Source: Candidatus Saccharibacteria bacterium UBA1050
GTDB lineage: Bacteria; Patescibacteriota; Saccharimonadia; Saccharimonadales; Saccharimonadaceae
DNA length: 64,000 nucleotides
Assembly: GCA_002316545.1 (NCBI GenBank)
Contig: DCDR01000001.1
Location: 373,692 to 437,691 of the forward strand
Reading direction: 5' to 3'
Part shown: one piece after another, positions 17,639-26,253 of the stretch
Numbering within the stretch: the first letter of the stretch is position 1
Layout: each line of letters opens with the position of its first letter
The notes under the pieces: generated by a model
Databases searched by the model: none
Told to the model about the DNA's origin: nothing
What the model saw: only the letters and a program-made list of their open reading frames with translations
Made by a program: the position numbers and the translations under genes

Positions 17639-20008
17639 TTATCTGCCTAGTTTTTTCTCTGTTGCGGCTAGGTCGATTGTAGTTTTTACCACTGTGTCTG
17701 GTGCAAGCGAAATACTGTCGATGCCTACTTCTACCAAGAAGCGCGCAAATGCCGGGTAGTCTGATGGTGCTTGGCCACATAGCCCAACCTTCACTTTTTT
17801 GCGTTTCGCAATGGTAACAACCTGGCGAATGAGTGCTTTAACGGCGGCGTTATTTTCGTCGTAGACATGCGCTACCGTGTGATTGTCGCGATCTACGCCA
17901 AGTGTGAGTTGCGTAAGGTCGTTGCTTCCGATTGAAAATCCATCAAATAGGTCAGCGAACTGCTCGGCTAAAATCACGTTAGAAGGAATCTCTATCATCA
18001 CGTATGCTTCAAACCCATTCACGCCTCGCTTTAGGCCACTCTGCTGCATGATTTTAAGCACTTTCTGCGCTTCGGTTAAATCGCGACAAAACGGCACCAT
18101 AGACTTAATGTTAGTAATACCCATCTCATCACGGACCCGTTTGATAGCTCGACACTCGAGTTCAAATGCTTCGCGGTAGGCGTCGCTATAGTAGCGACTT
18201 GCCCCCCGCCATCCTATCATCGGGTTGTTTTCGATAGGCTCAAATTGAGTACCGCCAATCAAGTTGGCATATTCATTTGATTTGAAATCACTAAAACGAA
18301 TTATCACATCGTTTGGATAAAACGCAGCACCAATCATTGCCACGCCTTCAGCTAATTTATCGACAAAATAGTCAGCCTTGTTCGAATAGCCCTTTGTCAG
18401 CTCGTTGATTGTTTGTCGAACGCCAGGGTCTTTTACTTTATCAAATTGTAGCAGTGCCAATGGGTGAATTTTGATGTGTGAGTCGATAATAAACTCTTCA
18501 CGGGCCAAGCCCACTCCATCGTTTGGAATTTGCGAATACGCAAATGCGTGGTCTGGCGACCCAATATTCATCATGATTTTCGTTTTTGTGCGAGGTAAGT
18601 CTTTGACATTAGTACGCTCTACTTTGTACTTTAGTATGCCTTGGTACACACTGCCCTCGTCGCCTTCCGTGCAGCTCACTGTAATAGGCGTGCCGTCGGC
18701 AATCTTGCTACTCGCGTTGCCAGTTCCAACCACACAAGGGATGCCAAGTTCTCGCGAAACAATTGCCGCGTGGCAAGTACGTCCGCCCTTATCGGTAACA
18801 ATCGCACTCGCCATCTTCATAATCGGCACCCAGTCTGGATCGGTCATTTCGGTCACCAACACGTCGCCTTCACGGAATGAGTTAATGTCGGCGACGCTCA
18901 TTACTTTATTCGCCTTGCCTACGCCAATTTTATTGCCAACACTTGTGCCGTGCGCAAGCATTGGACCTTCTTGTGTAAGTTTGTACTCTTCGACAATATT
19001 AACATCGCGACGAGCCTGGACTGTTTCAGAGCGAGCTTGCACGATATATAGCTTACCGTCATCTTCATCGAGTGCCCACTCAATATCCATTGGCTTCCCG
19101 TAGTGTTGCTCGATAATCATGCCCCAAGAGGCAAGTGTGTTAACTTGTTCATCCGTAATCGAAAACCTGTTTTGGTCTTTCTGAGCGACAGCAAGGTTTT
19201 TTGTTTTGCTCCCTCGAACGGGCACCATCTTCATCTTTTTTGTTCCAACCTTGCGCTTTAAAATTGCCATCGTCGGTTTGAAAACGATAAATTCGTCAGG
19301 GCTAACGTGGCCTTGCACGATATTTTCGCCTAAGCCATAAATTGAGCTTACTACTACTGCGTTTCTAAAGCCGGTTTCGGTATCGATGGTAAACATAACG
19401 CCAGCGCATTCAGAGCGAACCGCGACCATCTGTTGAATACCAACACTCAAGGCAACTTGCATGTGGCTAAAGCCGTTTTCGACACGATAGACAATCGCGC
19501 GATCGGTGAATAATGACGCAATACATTCTTTCGTAGCGCGAAGCACATGTTTTTCGCCACTAATATTTAGGTATGTTGCCTGCTGACCAGCGAATGATGC
19601 GTTCGGCAAGTCTTCGGCGGTCGCAGAAGACCGAACAGCTACTACTAAATCACCTTTCGGGTGTCCACAAGCTTTACTTAGTTCAGCATAGCCGCGTTTG
19701 ATTTCCTCTTCAAAATCACGTGGAAGTTTTGCCCGAACAATCATTGAACGAATTTTTGCACCACGGCTTTTGAGCTGCCGCATGTTTGTGACATCAAGTC
19801 CTTCTAGAACTTTTTCAATTTTTGCGTCTAAGCCAGATTCGCGCAAAAAATAGTAGTAGGCATCAGCTGTGGTTGCAATGCCATTTGGTAGGTTCACCCC
19901 CTTCGGCCGTAGGTAGTGATACATTTCGCCTAGAGAAGCGTTTTTGCCACCGACTTGAGGAATATCGGTCAATTTTAAATCCTCAAAAAATTTTATGTAA
20001 GTGTACAT
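17639..20008 (-). CDS. ppsA: phosphoenolpyruvate synthase (pyruvate, water dikinase)
   Basis: 789 residues. N-terminal ATP-grasp domain (PQVGGKNASLGEM, then RSSATAEDLPNASFAGQQ), central swivelling domain with the phospho-histidine in KGGRTCHAAIVSRELGIPCVVG, and C-terminal PEP/pyruvate TIM barrel (GSNDLTQLTLGVDRD, GLCGQAPSDYP). The domain order and motifs fit PpsA rather than pyruvate phosphate dikinase. It could drive gluconeogenesis or, as proposed for some fermenters, run in reverse for ATP. The ATG has an AAGG stretch upstream and a TATTAT/TATAAA box further up, so it has a leader. Confidence 0.94.
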   Translation of the reverse strand: MYTYIKFFEDLKLTDIPQVGGKNASLGEMYHYLRPKGVNLPNGIATTADAYYYFLRESGLDAKIEKVLEGLDVTNMRQLKSRGAKIRSMIVRAKLPRDFEEEIKRGYAELSKACGHPKGDLVVAVRSSATAEDLPNASFAGQQATYLNISGEKHVLRATKECIASLFTDRAIVYRVENGFSHMQVALSVGIQQMVAVRSECAGVMFTIDTETGFRNAVVVSSIYGLGENIVQGHVSPDEFIVFKPTMAILKRKVGTKKMKMVPVRGSKTKNLAVAQKDQNRFSITDEQVNTLASWGMIIEQHYGKPMDIEWALDEDDGKLYIVQARSETVQARRDVNIVEEYKLTQEGPMLAHGTSVGNKIGVGKANKVMSVADINSFREGDVLVTEMTDPDWVPIMKMASAIVTDKGGRTCHAAIVSRELGIPCVVGTGNASSKIADGTPITVSCTEGDEGSVYQGILKYKVERTNVKDLPRTKTKIMMNIGSPDHAFAYSQIPNDGVGLAREEFIIDSHIKIHPLALLQFDKVKDPGVRQTINELTKGYSNKADYFVDKLAEGVAMIGAAFYPNDVIIRFSDFKSNEYANLIGGTQFEPIENNPMIGWRGASRYYSDAYREAFELECRAIKRVRDEMGITNIKSMVPFCRDLTEAQKVLKIMQQSGLKRGVNGFEAYVMIEIPSNVILAEQFADLFDGFSIGSNDLTQLTLGVDRDNHTVAHVYDENNAAVKALIRQVVTIAKRKKVKVGLCGQAPSDYPAFARFLVEVGIDSISLAPDTVVKTTIDLAATEKKLGR

Positions 20009-20071
20009 AGAGTGCCTTTTTTGATTAACTGTACTTTTATAATAGCACTTATGCTTTTGGGAACCTATTTC

Positions 20072-21730
20072 CTAAGCATTTATCTGGGCGCTTTCAACAG
20101 CGTATTCGGATTTTGATTTCATTTTTCCTTCATCGTCAACCGTGTACTGCAACAATGTTCCGGTTATCATTTCAATATCACCGATGCCTTCATCGCTTAC
20201 GGATTCAATGTACTTTATCAACGCACGTATGCTGTTGCCATGCGAAACAAGCAAGATATTTTTGCCCGCCAAGAGCTCTGGCAAGATAGTTTCTTTATAA
20301 AAGGGCACCGCTCGTTCGTATACCATTTTTAGCGTCTCGCCATCTGGGATTGGCTCGTTCCAGCCACGTCGAATCTTTTGAAATTGCTCTTCGCCAATCA
20401 TTTCGCGCATTTCCCATTTGTTTTTGCCAGTGTAGGTTCCATAATCACGCTCATTTATTGCCGATGATCGTTCGTACGGAATTTCAAACTGGCCGGAAGC
20501 ATCCAATATACCGCTCATAGTCTCTAGTGTGCGAATTTGCTCAGAGCAATACGCTTTATCAAAGACGATGTTTTCGTCCTTTACTTTTTGCCCAAGCACG
20601 CCGGCATCGTAAAAACCCTTTTCGCTTAAGTGGACGTCTGTTACGCCAGACCATTGCCCGGTCGCGTTCCATTCAGACTCTGTATGGCGCGCAATCGTGA
20701 GCGTACCGGTTGGTTTTGGTGCAACTTTTACAAGATTCGGTGTGTCGTTGTACCAAAAACGAATGATGTTTTCACAAGTTGTGTTGTTAATACGGCTAAT
20801 GGCCCCGGTAGTATTAAATGCATTGTGTGGGGTAACGATCACATTCGGCATCTTGTGAAGTGCCAGAAGCTCGACACTATACTGCATCGCATCGTTATGA
20901 ACACTTTCACTTCGAAGGAGAGTTACTTCTTCTTCCAAGCGCAGAAGCTGCTCACCTTCAATTACATCGAGTGCCGCACCAGCTAGCTGTTTACTCGATA
21001 ATTTATCGATGAGTGCTTTCGTATCAACCAGTTCGCCACGTGCTGTGTTTATCAACACCGCTTCAGGTTTCATCAGCGCAAGTTTTTCGGCATTTAGTAG
21101 GTGGCGATTCTCTGGGGTATATGGTGCATGAAGCGTTACCACGTCACTTTTAGTTAACAAGTCATCAAGTGCCAGGTAACTAAAGCCAAGTGTGTTGGCT
21201 GCCTCATTGTTTGGATATGGATCAAACGCGACTACCTCCATCCCAAAGCCACGAGCAATCTGTATGGCCGAGCGACCAATATGTCCCGTGCCAATTACCC
21301 CTATAGTTTTGCCAGATAGGTCCCAGCCTGTTAGCGTATCGGCCGATACTTCGTTATCAAACGAATCAAGTGCTTGTGGTAATTTTCTAGCGAGGGCAAG
21401 CAGCAATGTAAATGTATACTCGGCCACCGTTTGCTCGCCATAAGTTGGCACATTTACCACTGTCACCCCGTGGCTTTCGGCAGCCTGCATATCGATGTTA
21501 TTGAAGCCAGTTGACCGACAGGCGATAAGTTTAAGGTTTGGAAGCTTTTCAATTATTTCGGCCGTGACCTTACTACTTACAAATACCGAGATCACCTCTG
21601 CGCCAGGGTCGATATTGTCAACGCTAATAGCATCCGCTTCATATTCCCAGCGGTGGTCTGTATCAGCTAGCGCTTGGCTAAGCTGTAGCCTATCGATGTC
21701 AGTCGCATCGTAAAAGTAAATGAGAGCCAT
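20072..21730 (-). CDS. fusion: D-lactate dehydrogenase-type domain + 2,3-BPG-dependent phosphoglycerate mutase domain
   Basis: 552 residues in one uninterrupted frame. Residues 1-335: D-2-hydroxyacid dehydrogenase of the D-lactate type, with NAD loop GTGHIGRS (147-154), Arg231 (NTARGE), Glu260 (DVIEGE) and His302 (TPHNAF). Residues 340-552: histidine-phosphatase fold of the GpmA type, with the phospho-His in ARHTESEWN (His349), INERDYG (Glu427) and SHGNSIRALIKY (His497). RHT replaces the usual RHG. The predicted joint product converts 3- to 2-phosphoglycerate and pyruvate to D-lactate. No separate phosphoglycerate mutase is seen in the cluster, so this domain probably fills the gap between pgk and eno. 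Start ATG 21730, TATAAT ending 5 bases upstream. Substrate specificity of the dehydrogenase is inferred. Confidence 0.92.
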   Translation of the reverse strand: MALIYFYDATDIDRLQLSQALADTDHRWEYEADAISVDNIDPGAEVISVFVSSKVTAEIIEKLPNLKLIACRSTGFNNIDMQAAESHGVTVVNVPTYGEQTVAEYTFTLLLALARKLPQALDSFDNEVSADTLTGWDLSGKTIGVIGTGHIGRSAIQIARGFGMEVVAFDPYPNNEAANTLGFSYLALDDLLTKSDVVTLHAPYTPENRHLLNAEKLALMKPEAVLINTARGELVDTKALIDKLSSKQLAGAALDVIEGEQLLRLEEEVTLLRSESVHNDAMQYSVELLALHKMPNVIVTPHNAFNTTGAISRINNTTCENIIRFWYNDTPNLVKVAPKPTGTLTIARHTESEWNATGQWSGVTDVHLSEKGFYDAGVLGQKVKDENIVFDKAYCSEQIRTLETMSGILDASGQFEIPYERSSAINERDYGTYTGKNKWEMREMIGEEQFQKIRRGWNEPIPDGETLKMVYERAVPFYKETILPELLAGKNILLVSHGNSIRALIKYIESVSDEGIGDIEMITGTLLQYTVDDEGKMKSKSEYAVESAQINA

Positions 21731-21779
21731 CTGTGATTATATTATGGCACAAGCATGAGCTTTATGAGAAGATGAATGT

Positions 21780-23057
21780 ATGGAGATTGATCGCATTGTT
21801 GCGCGACAAATCATTGACTCTCGAGGTACGCCCACAGTAGAAGCAGATGTGTACCTCGTAGGCGGCGCTATGGGAAGAGCTGCCGTGCCGTCTGGAGCGT
21901 CAACCGGCGCTCACGAAGCACATGAGCTACGTGATGGAACGAAAGCATACCACGGGTTATCAGTTGAAAAAGCCGTTTCGAACATTCACGACGTATTGGA
22001 ACTAGCCTTAAAAGGGGTTCGAGCCGACGATCAATATCTGCTTGACCAACGCATGATCGACGCCGATGGCACAGCAGACAAATCATCGCTTGGAGCAAAT
22101 GCGATTTTGGCTGTTTCGCTGGCGACAGCCCATGCCGCCGCGGCGGCTAGAGGCTTGCCGCTCTATCGTCACATCGCGGATATCGCTCACAATTCACAGC
22201 TTTCTCTACCAATGCCGATGATGAACGTTTTGAATGGTGGCAAGCATGCTGATGGTTCAACCGATATTCAAGAATCGATGATTATCCCTGTTGGTGCTTC
22301 GTCGTTTCAAGATGCAATTCGCATGAGCGTAGAGGTTTTCCAATCACTAAAGTCGCTGCTGCGTGAAAAGAAATATGCCACGACCGTAGGTGATGAAGGA
22401 GGCTTTGCGCCACATATTCGCGATGGCAATGCCGAGGCTTTCTCGCTATTGACCCAAGCCGTTGAAGCGAGCGGCTACCGTCTGGGCGAAGACATTGCTT
22501 TTGCCGTTGACGTTGCCGCAAGTGAGCTATTCGAAGAAGATACCTACGTATTCAATGCCGAAAATAAACGCTACCAAGCTGAGGAACTGATAAGTTGGTA
22601 TCGAAAACTGGTAACGACCTACCCGATAGTGTCGATTGAGGACGGACTTGCTGAGGATGATTGGGCTCACTGGCAGCACCTCACCAACCAACTTCATAAC
22701 ACGCAATTAGTTGGTGATGATCTGTTAGTTACCAACGTTGAGCGACTGCAACGGGCGATTGATCTGCGCGCGGCGAATGCAATTCTTATCAAACCAAACC
22801 AAATTGGTACACTTACAGAGACAATTCGTGCCATTCAACTCGCCAAAGAAAATGGCTGGAACACGATTGTTTCCCACCGCTCTGGCGAAACCGAAGATGT
22901 CAGTATCGTGCACATTGCCGTTGGAACTGGGGCTGGGCAAATTAAGACTGGTAGTCTTTCTCGAAGCGAACGAACAGCTAAATACAACGAGTTACTGCGT
23001 ATCGCTGAAGCAGACCCTAGCTTGCCTTTGGCTCATCCTTTTGAAGCTCGTCTATAA
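21780..23057 (+). CDS. eno: enolase
   Basis: Converts 2-phosphoglycerate to phosphoenolpyruvate. 425 residues. Begins IVARQIIDSRGTPTVE; the substrate loop is SGASTGAHEA, with MNVLNGGKHADG, the metal-binding SIEDGLAEDDW, ILIKPNQIGTLTE, and a C-terminal SHRSGETED. Divergent from the dehydrogenase-mutase fusion across a 49-base gap. There is no strong Shine-Dalgarno; several ATGs are close together and I take the one that gives MEIDRIVARQ. The last 41 bases overlap the convergent GH5 gene. Confidence 0.95.
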   Translation: MEIDRIVARQIIDSRGTPTVEADVYLVGGAMGRAAVPSGASTGAHEAHELRDGTKAYHGLSVEKAVSNIHDVLELALKGVRADDQYLLDQRMIDADGTADKSSLGANAILAVSLATAHAAAAARGLPLYRHIADIAHNSQLSLPMPMMNVLNGGKHADGSTDIQESMIIPVGASSFQDAIRMSVEVFQSLKSLLREKKYATTVGDEGGFAPHIRDGNAEAFSLLTQAVEASGYRLGEDIAFAVDVAASELFEEDTYVFNAENKRYQAEELISWYRKLVTTYPIVSIEDGLAEDDWAHWQHLTNQLHNTQLVGDDLLVTNVERLQRAIDLRAANAILIKPNQIGTLTETIRAIQLAKENGWNTIVSHRSGETEDVSIVHIAVGTGAGQIKTGSLSRSERTAKYNELLRIAEADPSLPLAHPFEARL

Positions 23058-24018
23058 GCCTGTTCTCTACCATCCAACGGTAGTTCCACCTGCCGGGCTT
23101 CTCTGTTTTGTAACTCCAATAGCAGGTAGCAATAGCCGGTTCATACGCCGCCGTTTGTGCCAATGCAAACTTCTTAGAGGTCTCAGGTTTGGCTGCATAT
23201 GGTAACATAGCACTCCATTCGCCAACCATCACGGGCTGCATGAGCCGAAGAAACCTGAGTAACCAATTGCTATATCCAACAAGGTGTAGTTGCTTTTCTA
23301 TCGCCCGTCGCCTACTCCGCTTGCCAAAGCAGTAATACAGATGCGTATCCAGCACTACCGGAAAATCCTTATGTTTCATAAATGCGAATGTGTTGGTAAG
23401 CAAATGTGGGCTAAATGCATCCGAAAAAACAATATATGTGCCTGGTCGAGCTACTTTCATGAGTGCTTTATAGGCCGCGCGATAAAAATGTATTAATCGA
23501 AGCGCGCTAAAATCTCGACGAGGTTCGTTTAGCAACTCAATACCCCACACCTGTGGCGAATCTTTAAAATGCTCGGCAATCCGTACCAAACTATCTATAG
23601 TTTGCTGCTTGGCTTGCTTATTTTTTAGCCATGCCTTGCCCTTTTTCTGGTTGCCACTGCCACTGTGCGCTTGGCTATTCTGCGCTTCGGGCGCTGCATG
23701 TAAGTCGATCAAAACTTTCAGGTTGTACTTACCTGCCATCTCTACGAGCCACTCAAGCCGAGCGATAGTGTCCACATATGGCTTTGCTTCGCCAAATAAC
23801 CAGTAGCCTACCGGTACTCGCAACAGTTCAACACGTTGTGCGGTGAGCCAGGCTATGTCCGCTTCTGTGATAAATGTTTCGTGATGTTTTTTAATTCGCT
23901 CACGACCTTTTTTCAGGTTCGAGAGTTCGTATTCATTCTTTGCCGAAGTGCCCTTAAAAAGTGATGGTGTCATCCACTTTTCAAGCACCAACCAGCCACC
24001 GAGGTTTACTCCGCGCAT
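23017..24018 (-). CDS. GH5-family glycoside hydrolase (exo-beta-1,3-glucanase-like)
   Basis: 333 residues. Begins MRGVNLGGWLVLEKWMTPS, a hallmark of the GH5 subfamily that includes fungal exo-1,3-beta-glucanases. The acid/base glutamate is in GIELLNEPRRD and the nucleophile in VMVGEWSAM. LRVPVGYW and LIDLHAAPEAQNS are further family motifs. There is no signal peptide or membrane segment, so the product looks cytoplasmic unless exported another way; it might act on imported oligosaccharides. It overlaps the upstream DUF1697 gene by 13 bases and the convergent eno by 41 bases. The exact substrate is unknown. Confidence 0.88.
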   Translation of the reverse strand: MRGVNLGGWLVLEKWMTPSLFKGTSAKNEYELSNLKKGRERIKKHHETFITEADIAWLTAQRVELLRVPVGYWLFGEAKPYVDTIARLEWLVEMAGKYNLKVLIDLHAAPEAQNSQAHSGSGNQKKGKAWLKNKQAKQQTIDSLVRIAEHFKDSPQVWGIELLNEPRRDFSALRLIHFYRAAYKALMKVARPGTYIVFSDAFSPHLLTNTFAFMKHKDFPVVLDTHLYYCFGKRSRRRAIEKQLHLVGYSNWLLRFLRLMQPVMVGEWSAMLPYAAKPETSKKFALAQTAAYEPAIATCYWSYKTEKPGRWNYRWMVENRLIDELQKDEPKAS

Positions 24019-24536
24019 AGTTCAGCCAATTTACGCGCCGTGTTCACATTTCGTATGGTCATTTGTTTGTACAGTGGCGTACCCATAAGTTTTAGCAAGC
24101 AGCTGCGACCTTGGTTGGCACGCTTCACATGCGATAGCAACGCACCAGGAACATATAGCACCGTCTCAAATTCTGGCCGGTACCCAATTTGTTTCACTAT
24201 TTCAGGCTTGTCAGCGTCTGAGAACAGATACAGCACGTCCGATTTCGCTTGTTCGCGGTCATTTTGCCATTCCTTTGGCACCGCCTCCGCAATGTCGCGT
24301 ATTTGTTTTGCACTCAACAGTAGTACCGGGATATCAAACCCAAATTCGTCTTTTAACATTTGCTGTACGTCGACACTTGATGGCGCTTTTGCACTCTCGA
24401 ACACGACATTACCCGAGTTAATGTAGGTAACGACATTTGTTGCGCCATACGCTTCAAACACCTTCTTCAATCGCTGCATCTCAACACGGCGATTACCGCC
24501 AACGTTGATTGCTCGAAGTAGACATGCGTATTTCAT
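24006..24536 (-). CDS. DUF1697 family protein
   Basis: About 176 residues from ATG 24536. Begins YACLLRAINVGGNRRVEMQRL and continues VVTYINSGNVVFES, both typical of DUF1697. The C-terminal RNVNTARKLAEL matches the family's conserved end. Soluble, function unknown. TATACT ends 6 bases before the ATG and there is no Shine-Dalgarno: leaderless. It is divergently arranged with the phosphotransferase gene, whose own TATACT box lies close by. Probably co-transcribed with GH5. Confidence 0.88.
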   Translation of the reverse strand: MKYACLLRAINVGGNRRVEMQRLKKVFEAYGATNVVTYINSGNVVFESAKAPSSVDVQQMLKDEFGFDIPVLLLSAKQIRDIAEAVPKEWQNDREQAKSDVLYLFSDADKPEIVKQIGYRPEFETVLYVPGALLSHVKRANQGRSCLLKLMGTPLYKQMTIRNVNTARKLAELCAE

Positions 24537-24590
24537 AGAACTAGTATACCTGGTGTGCCTGTGCAAAGTGGAACGGTATATACTGGCATC

Positions 24591-25520
24591 ATGGACATAT
24601 CGGGTTTTATTACGAAAGCAGTCGAAATAAGCAATCTTGATGATTACGAATCATCCTACACCGAATTAGGTGGTGGCGAGCTTAACGAGACATTCTTATT
24701 ACAGTGTCGGGCTCGAAAAGTCATTCTGCACATATCACGCTACAATGACCACAATAATTTACGTGACGAAGCCTCGGCGTTGAAAATTTTAGCCAATGTA
24801 CCTGGCGTACCCAATCTCATATTCTTTGACGAAGATAGGCGTATAAATAATCGACTTTGGATTATTGAAGAATACGTCGCAGGTACCCATAGCAACAGGT
24901 TGTCTGTCCAGCAGTTTCATGCCCTTGGCGCACTTTTAGCTAACGTGCACACCGCAGGGGTAAGTAATAAGCTCACCACGCCATGGGAGATGTTGATAAA
25001 AAATTGTCGTGGATTTGGAAACGAAGAGTATTTACTCAATCACCCAGACCCACAGTTAGCTCGTTCCTTTAATAAGGTAAAACTTTTGTGTGATGCATAC
25101 TCTGAACCAAATATAACAGTACTGGCCCACTGTGATATCACACCTTCAAATACGCTTGTCTTTGGTGACGATGTACGACTTATTGACTGGGAGTTTGCTA
25201 GCTACAGGCATCCCATGGCCGAGTTTGCCTCTGGCTATTACCGTGATATTGATTTAAACAATGGCAAGTGGAGACAGTCTATTTCCGACGAAGAGCTTAG
25301 TTCGCTTTTAGACGGCTATAAAGGGGCCGGAGGCGAAGTTGATGAGTCCCTCCTTGGCCTTTATGAAATCATTGATAAGGTTGGTGTGACTGCGTATTTA
25401 TACTGGCGCCTCAATATTTCAGATTGGCAACCTCTCGAGGGTATGAAAGAACAGTACATGCTAGATTATGCGAAAATTCTAACGTCCATCAATGGTGATC
25501 CCAAGGAGAAATACGCATAG
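24591..25520 (+). CDS. aminoglycoside/choline kinase-like phosphotransferase
   Basis: About 309 residues from ATG 24591. The kinase-like fold has VILHISRYND (ATP-site lysine region replaced by His/Arg), WIIEEYVAG in the hinge, the catalytic loop LAHCDITPSNTL (HxDxxxxN) and the metal site VRLIDWEFA. Choline kinase/APH superfamily (LicA/CotH-like side); the substrate is unknown, and resistance is only one of many possibilities. TATACT ends 6 bases before the ATG (leaderless). The last codons (GDPKE) are encoded by a 19-base word identical to the 3' end of the downstream tRNA-Glu, so the C-terminus may have been replaced by recombination. Confidence 0.86.
   Translation: MDISGFITKAVEISNLDDYESSYTELGGGELNETFLLQCRARKVILHISRYNDHNNLRDEASALKILANVPGVPNLIFFDEDRRINNRLWIIEEYVAGTHSNRLSVQQFHALGALLANVHTAGVSNKLTTPWEMLIKNCRGFGNEEYLLNHPDPQLARSFNKVKLLCDAYSEPNITVLAHCDITPSNTLVFGDDVRLIDWEFASYRHPMAEFASGYYRDIDLNNGKWRQSISDEELSSLLDGYKGAGGEVDESLLGLYEIIDKVGVTAYLYWRLNISDWQPLEGMKEQYMLDYAKILTSINGDPKEKYA
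25492..25510. repeat. 19-bp direct repeat of the tRNA-Glu 3' end
   Basis: ATGGTGATCCCAAGGAGAA occurs here, inside the last codons of the phosphotransferase, and again at 25661-25679, where it covers the CCA end and T-arm side of tRNA-Glu plus one flanking base. Both copies are in the same orientation, separated by 150 bases of palindromic sequence. This resembles an attachment-site pair left by an integrase that targets tRNA 3' ends, though no integrase gene is adjacent. Confidence 0.7.
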
Positions 25521-25622
25521 ATGATATAACTATCCTAGTTCTATCATCTGCTAAACTTTGTCAAATCTATAGATTATGACAAAGTTCGAACTCGAGTTCG
25601 ATTCGTTTCTCACCTGAGAAAC
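25519..25622. repeat. cluster of four short hairpins between att-like repeats
   Basis: Four perfect inverted repeats in about 104 bases: AGATGATA/TATCATCT (25519-25549), ACTTTGTCA/TGACAAAGT (25555-25585), the 14-base palindrome CGAACTCGAGTTCG (25587-25600), and GTTTCTCA/TGAGAAAC (25605-25622). None has the U tract of a terminator. They occupy the stretch between the two tRNA-Glu 3'-end copies. Confidence 0.75.
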
Positions 25623-25629
25623 CACCATG

Positions 25630-25655
25630 AAAAACACCCCAGAAAACTGGGGGGC
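25630..25655 (-). terminator. terminator of tRNA-Glu
   Basis: On the minus strand CCCCAG/CTGGGG with a short TTTT-containing loop is followed by TGTTTTT, directly downstream of the tRNA. Confidence 0.8.
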
Positions 25656-25661
25656 TTTTCA

Positions 25662-25736
25662 TGGTGATCCCAAGGAGAATCGAACTCCTATTGCCAGGAT
25701 GAAAACCTGGTGTCCTAACCGTTAGACGATGGGACC
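25662..25736 (-). tRNA. tRNA-Glu (anticodon TTC)
   Basis: 75 nt including encoded CCA. Acceptor GGTCCCA pairs with TGGGATC; anticodon stem CCAGG/CCTGG encloses TTTTCAT; T-arm GGAGTTCGATTCTCC. Its 3' end is duplicated 169 bases away inside the preceding gene. Confidence 0.95.
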
Positions 25737-25932
25737 AAAATCTGAGTAATGCGTGTCAAAAATCAGCTTGCTTATTTTTGACCGAATTCGAGGATTTGAA
25801 GTCACATACCCTAGTATGGGACTTGTCATTGCCTAAGTACATGGCTTCACACCATATTTTAAGCCTACATCTTGTAGGCTTCCTGTATTCTAGCAAATTA
25901 TCAAGTATTTGAAAAGGGTTGTTGCCGCGAGG
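25737..25932. other. non-coding, hairpin-rich stretch upstream of tRNA-Glu
   Basis: No convincing gene. Inverted repeats: GTCAAAAAT/ATTTTTGAC (25755-25782), a 9-of-10 stem around CATAC/GTATG (25800-25823), and AAGCCTAC/TGTAGGCTT (25861-25881). On the minus strand an extended -10 (TGCTAGAAT) lies just upstream (about 25886-25894), so tRNA-Glu may be processed from a longer transcript, or a small RNA may be made. A 28-codon minus-strand reading frame exists but lacks support. Confidence 0.45.
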
Positions 25933-25978
25933 GCGACGAGTGCGCTCAGAGACTCTTCGTCCCGATCGCACTCGTCGC
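25933..25978 (-). terminator. GC-rich hairpin after the 53-aa gene
   Basis: A perfect 12-base stem (GCGACGAGTGCG/CGCACTCGTCGC) with a 22-base loop, 25 bases past the stop of the small gene. The U run is delayed, so terminator activity is likely but unproven. Confidence 0.55.
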
Positions 25979-26002
25979 GCCTCACGTGTTCACGGTGGTG
26001 GT

Positions 26003-26164
26003 TCAGGCGAACCTGGCGGCGAGCGCCTGGTCGTGAATCACCTCGTTGGTCATGGTCTGCTGACCGTGGCCGGGCCTGCCGTGACCGTTCAGGCCACGCT
26101 GTGCCTTGCGACCCCCCTGCTTGCCGGCCTTCATCTTCCGCATCTTGCGCTTTGCGCCTGCCAT
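26003..26164 (-). CDS. small basic protein in a GC-rich islet
   Basis: 53 residues from ATG 26164, with a GGGAG Shine-Dalgarno 7 bases upstream. Begins MAGAKRKMRKMKAGKQGG, very rich in Lys/Arg/Gly, then a neutral tail (MTNEVIHDQALAARFA). Such a charge pattern suggests nucleic-acid binding, but nothing is demonstrated. The codons are strikingly GC-rich compared with all neighbours, which suggests recent transfer, possibly from a high-GC actinobacterium or its phage. It has its own promoter and hairpin terminator, so it behaves as a self-contained cassette. A longer upstream reading frame is not supported by a ribosome site. Confidence 0.65.
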   Translation of the reverse strand: MAGAKRKMRKMKAGKQGGRKAQRGLNGHGRPGHGQQTMTNEVIHDQALAARFA

Positions 26165-26223
26165 GTGAATCTCCCGGTTACTCGGGTGTACGATACCTCC
26201 TGATGACACCGTACTTGCGTGGC

Positions 26224-26253
26224 ATTGTACGCTCATTTGACATTTCTTGTCAA
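26224..26253 (-). promoter_or_regulatory. minus-strand promoter with operator-like palindrome
   Basis: TTGACA (26248-26253) and TACAAT (26224-26229) are separated by 18 bases and drive the small basic gene. The -35 lies within the perfect inverted repeat TTTGACA-TTTCT-TGTCAAA (26236-26254), which could be a repressor site. Confidence 0.65.

Noticed and set aside
24591..25520. Calling the phosphotransferase an aminoglycoside resistance gene
   Set aside because: Only the general kinase-fold motifs are visible; the family is broad and nothing indicates the substrate.
25756..25971. 71-codon minus-strand frame between islet 1 and tRNA-Glu
   Set aside because: It spans the terminator hairpin and several other hairpins, with no ribosome site or protein-like composition.
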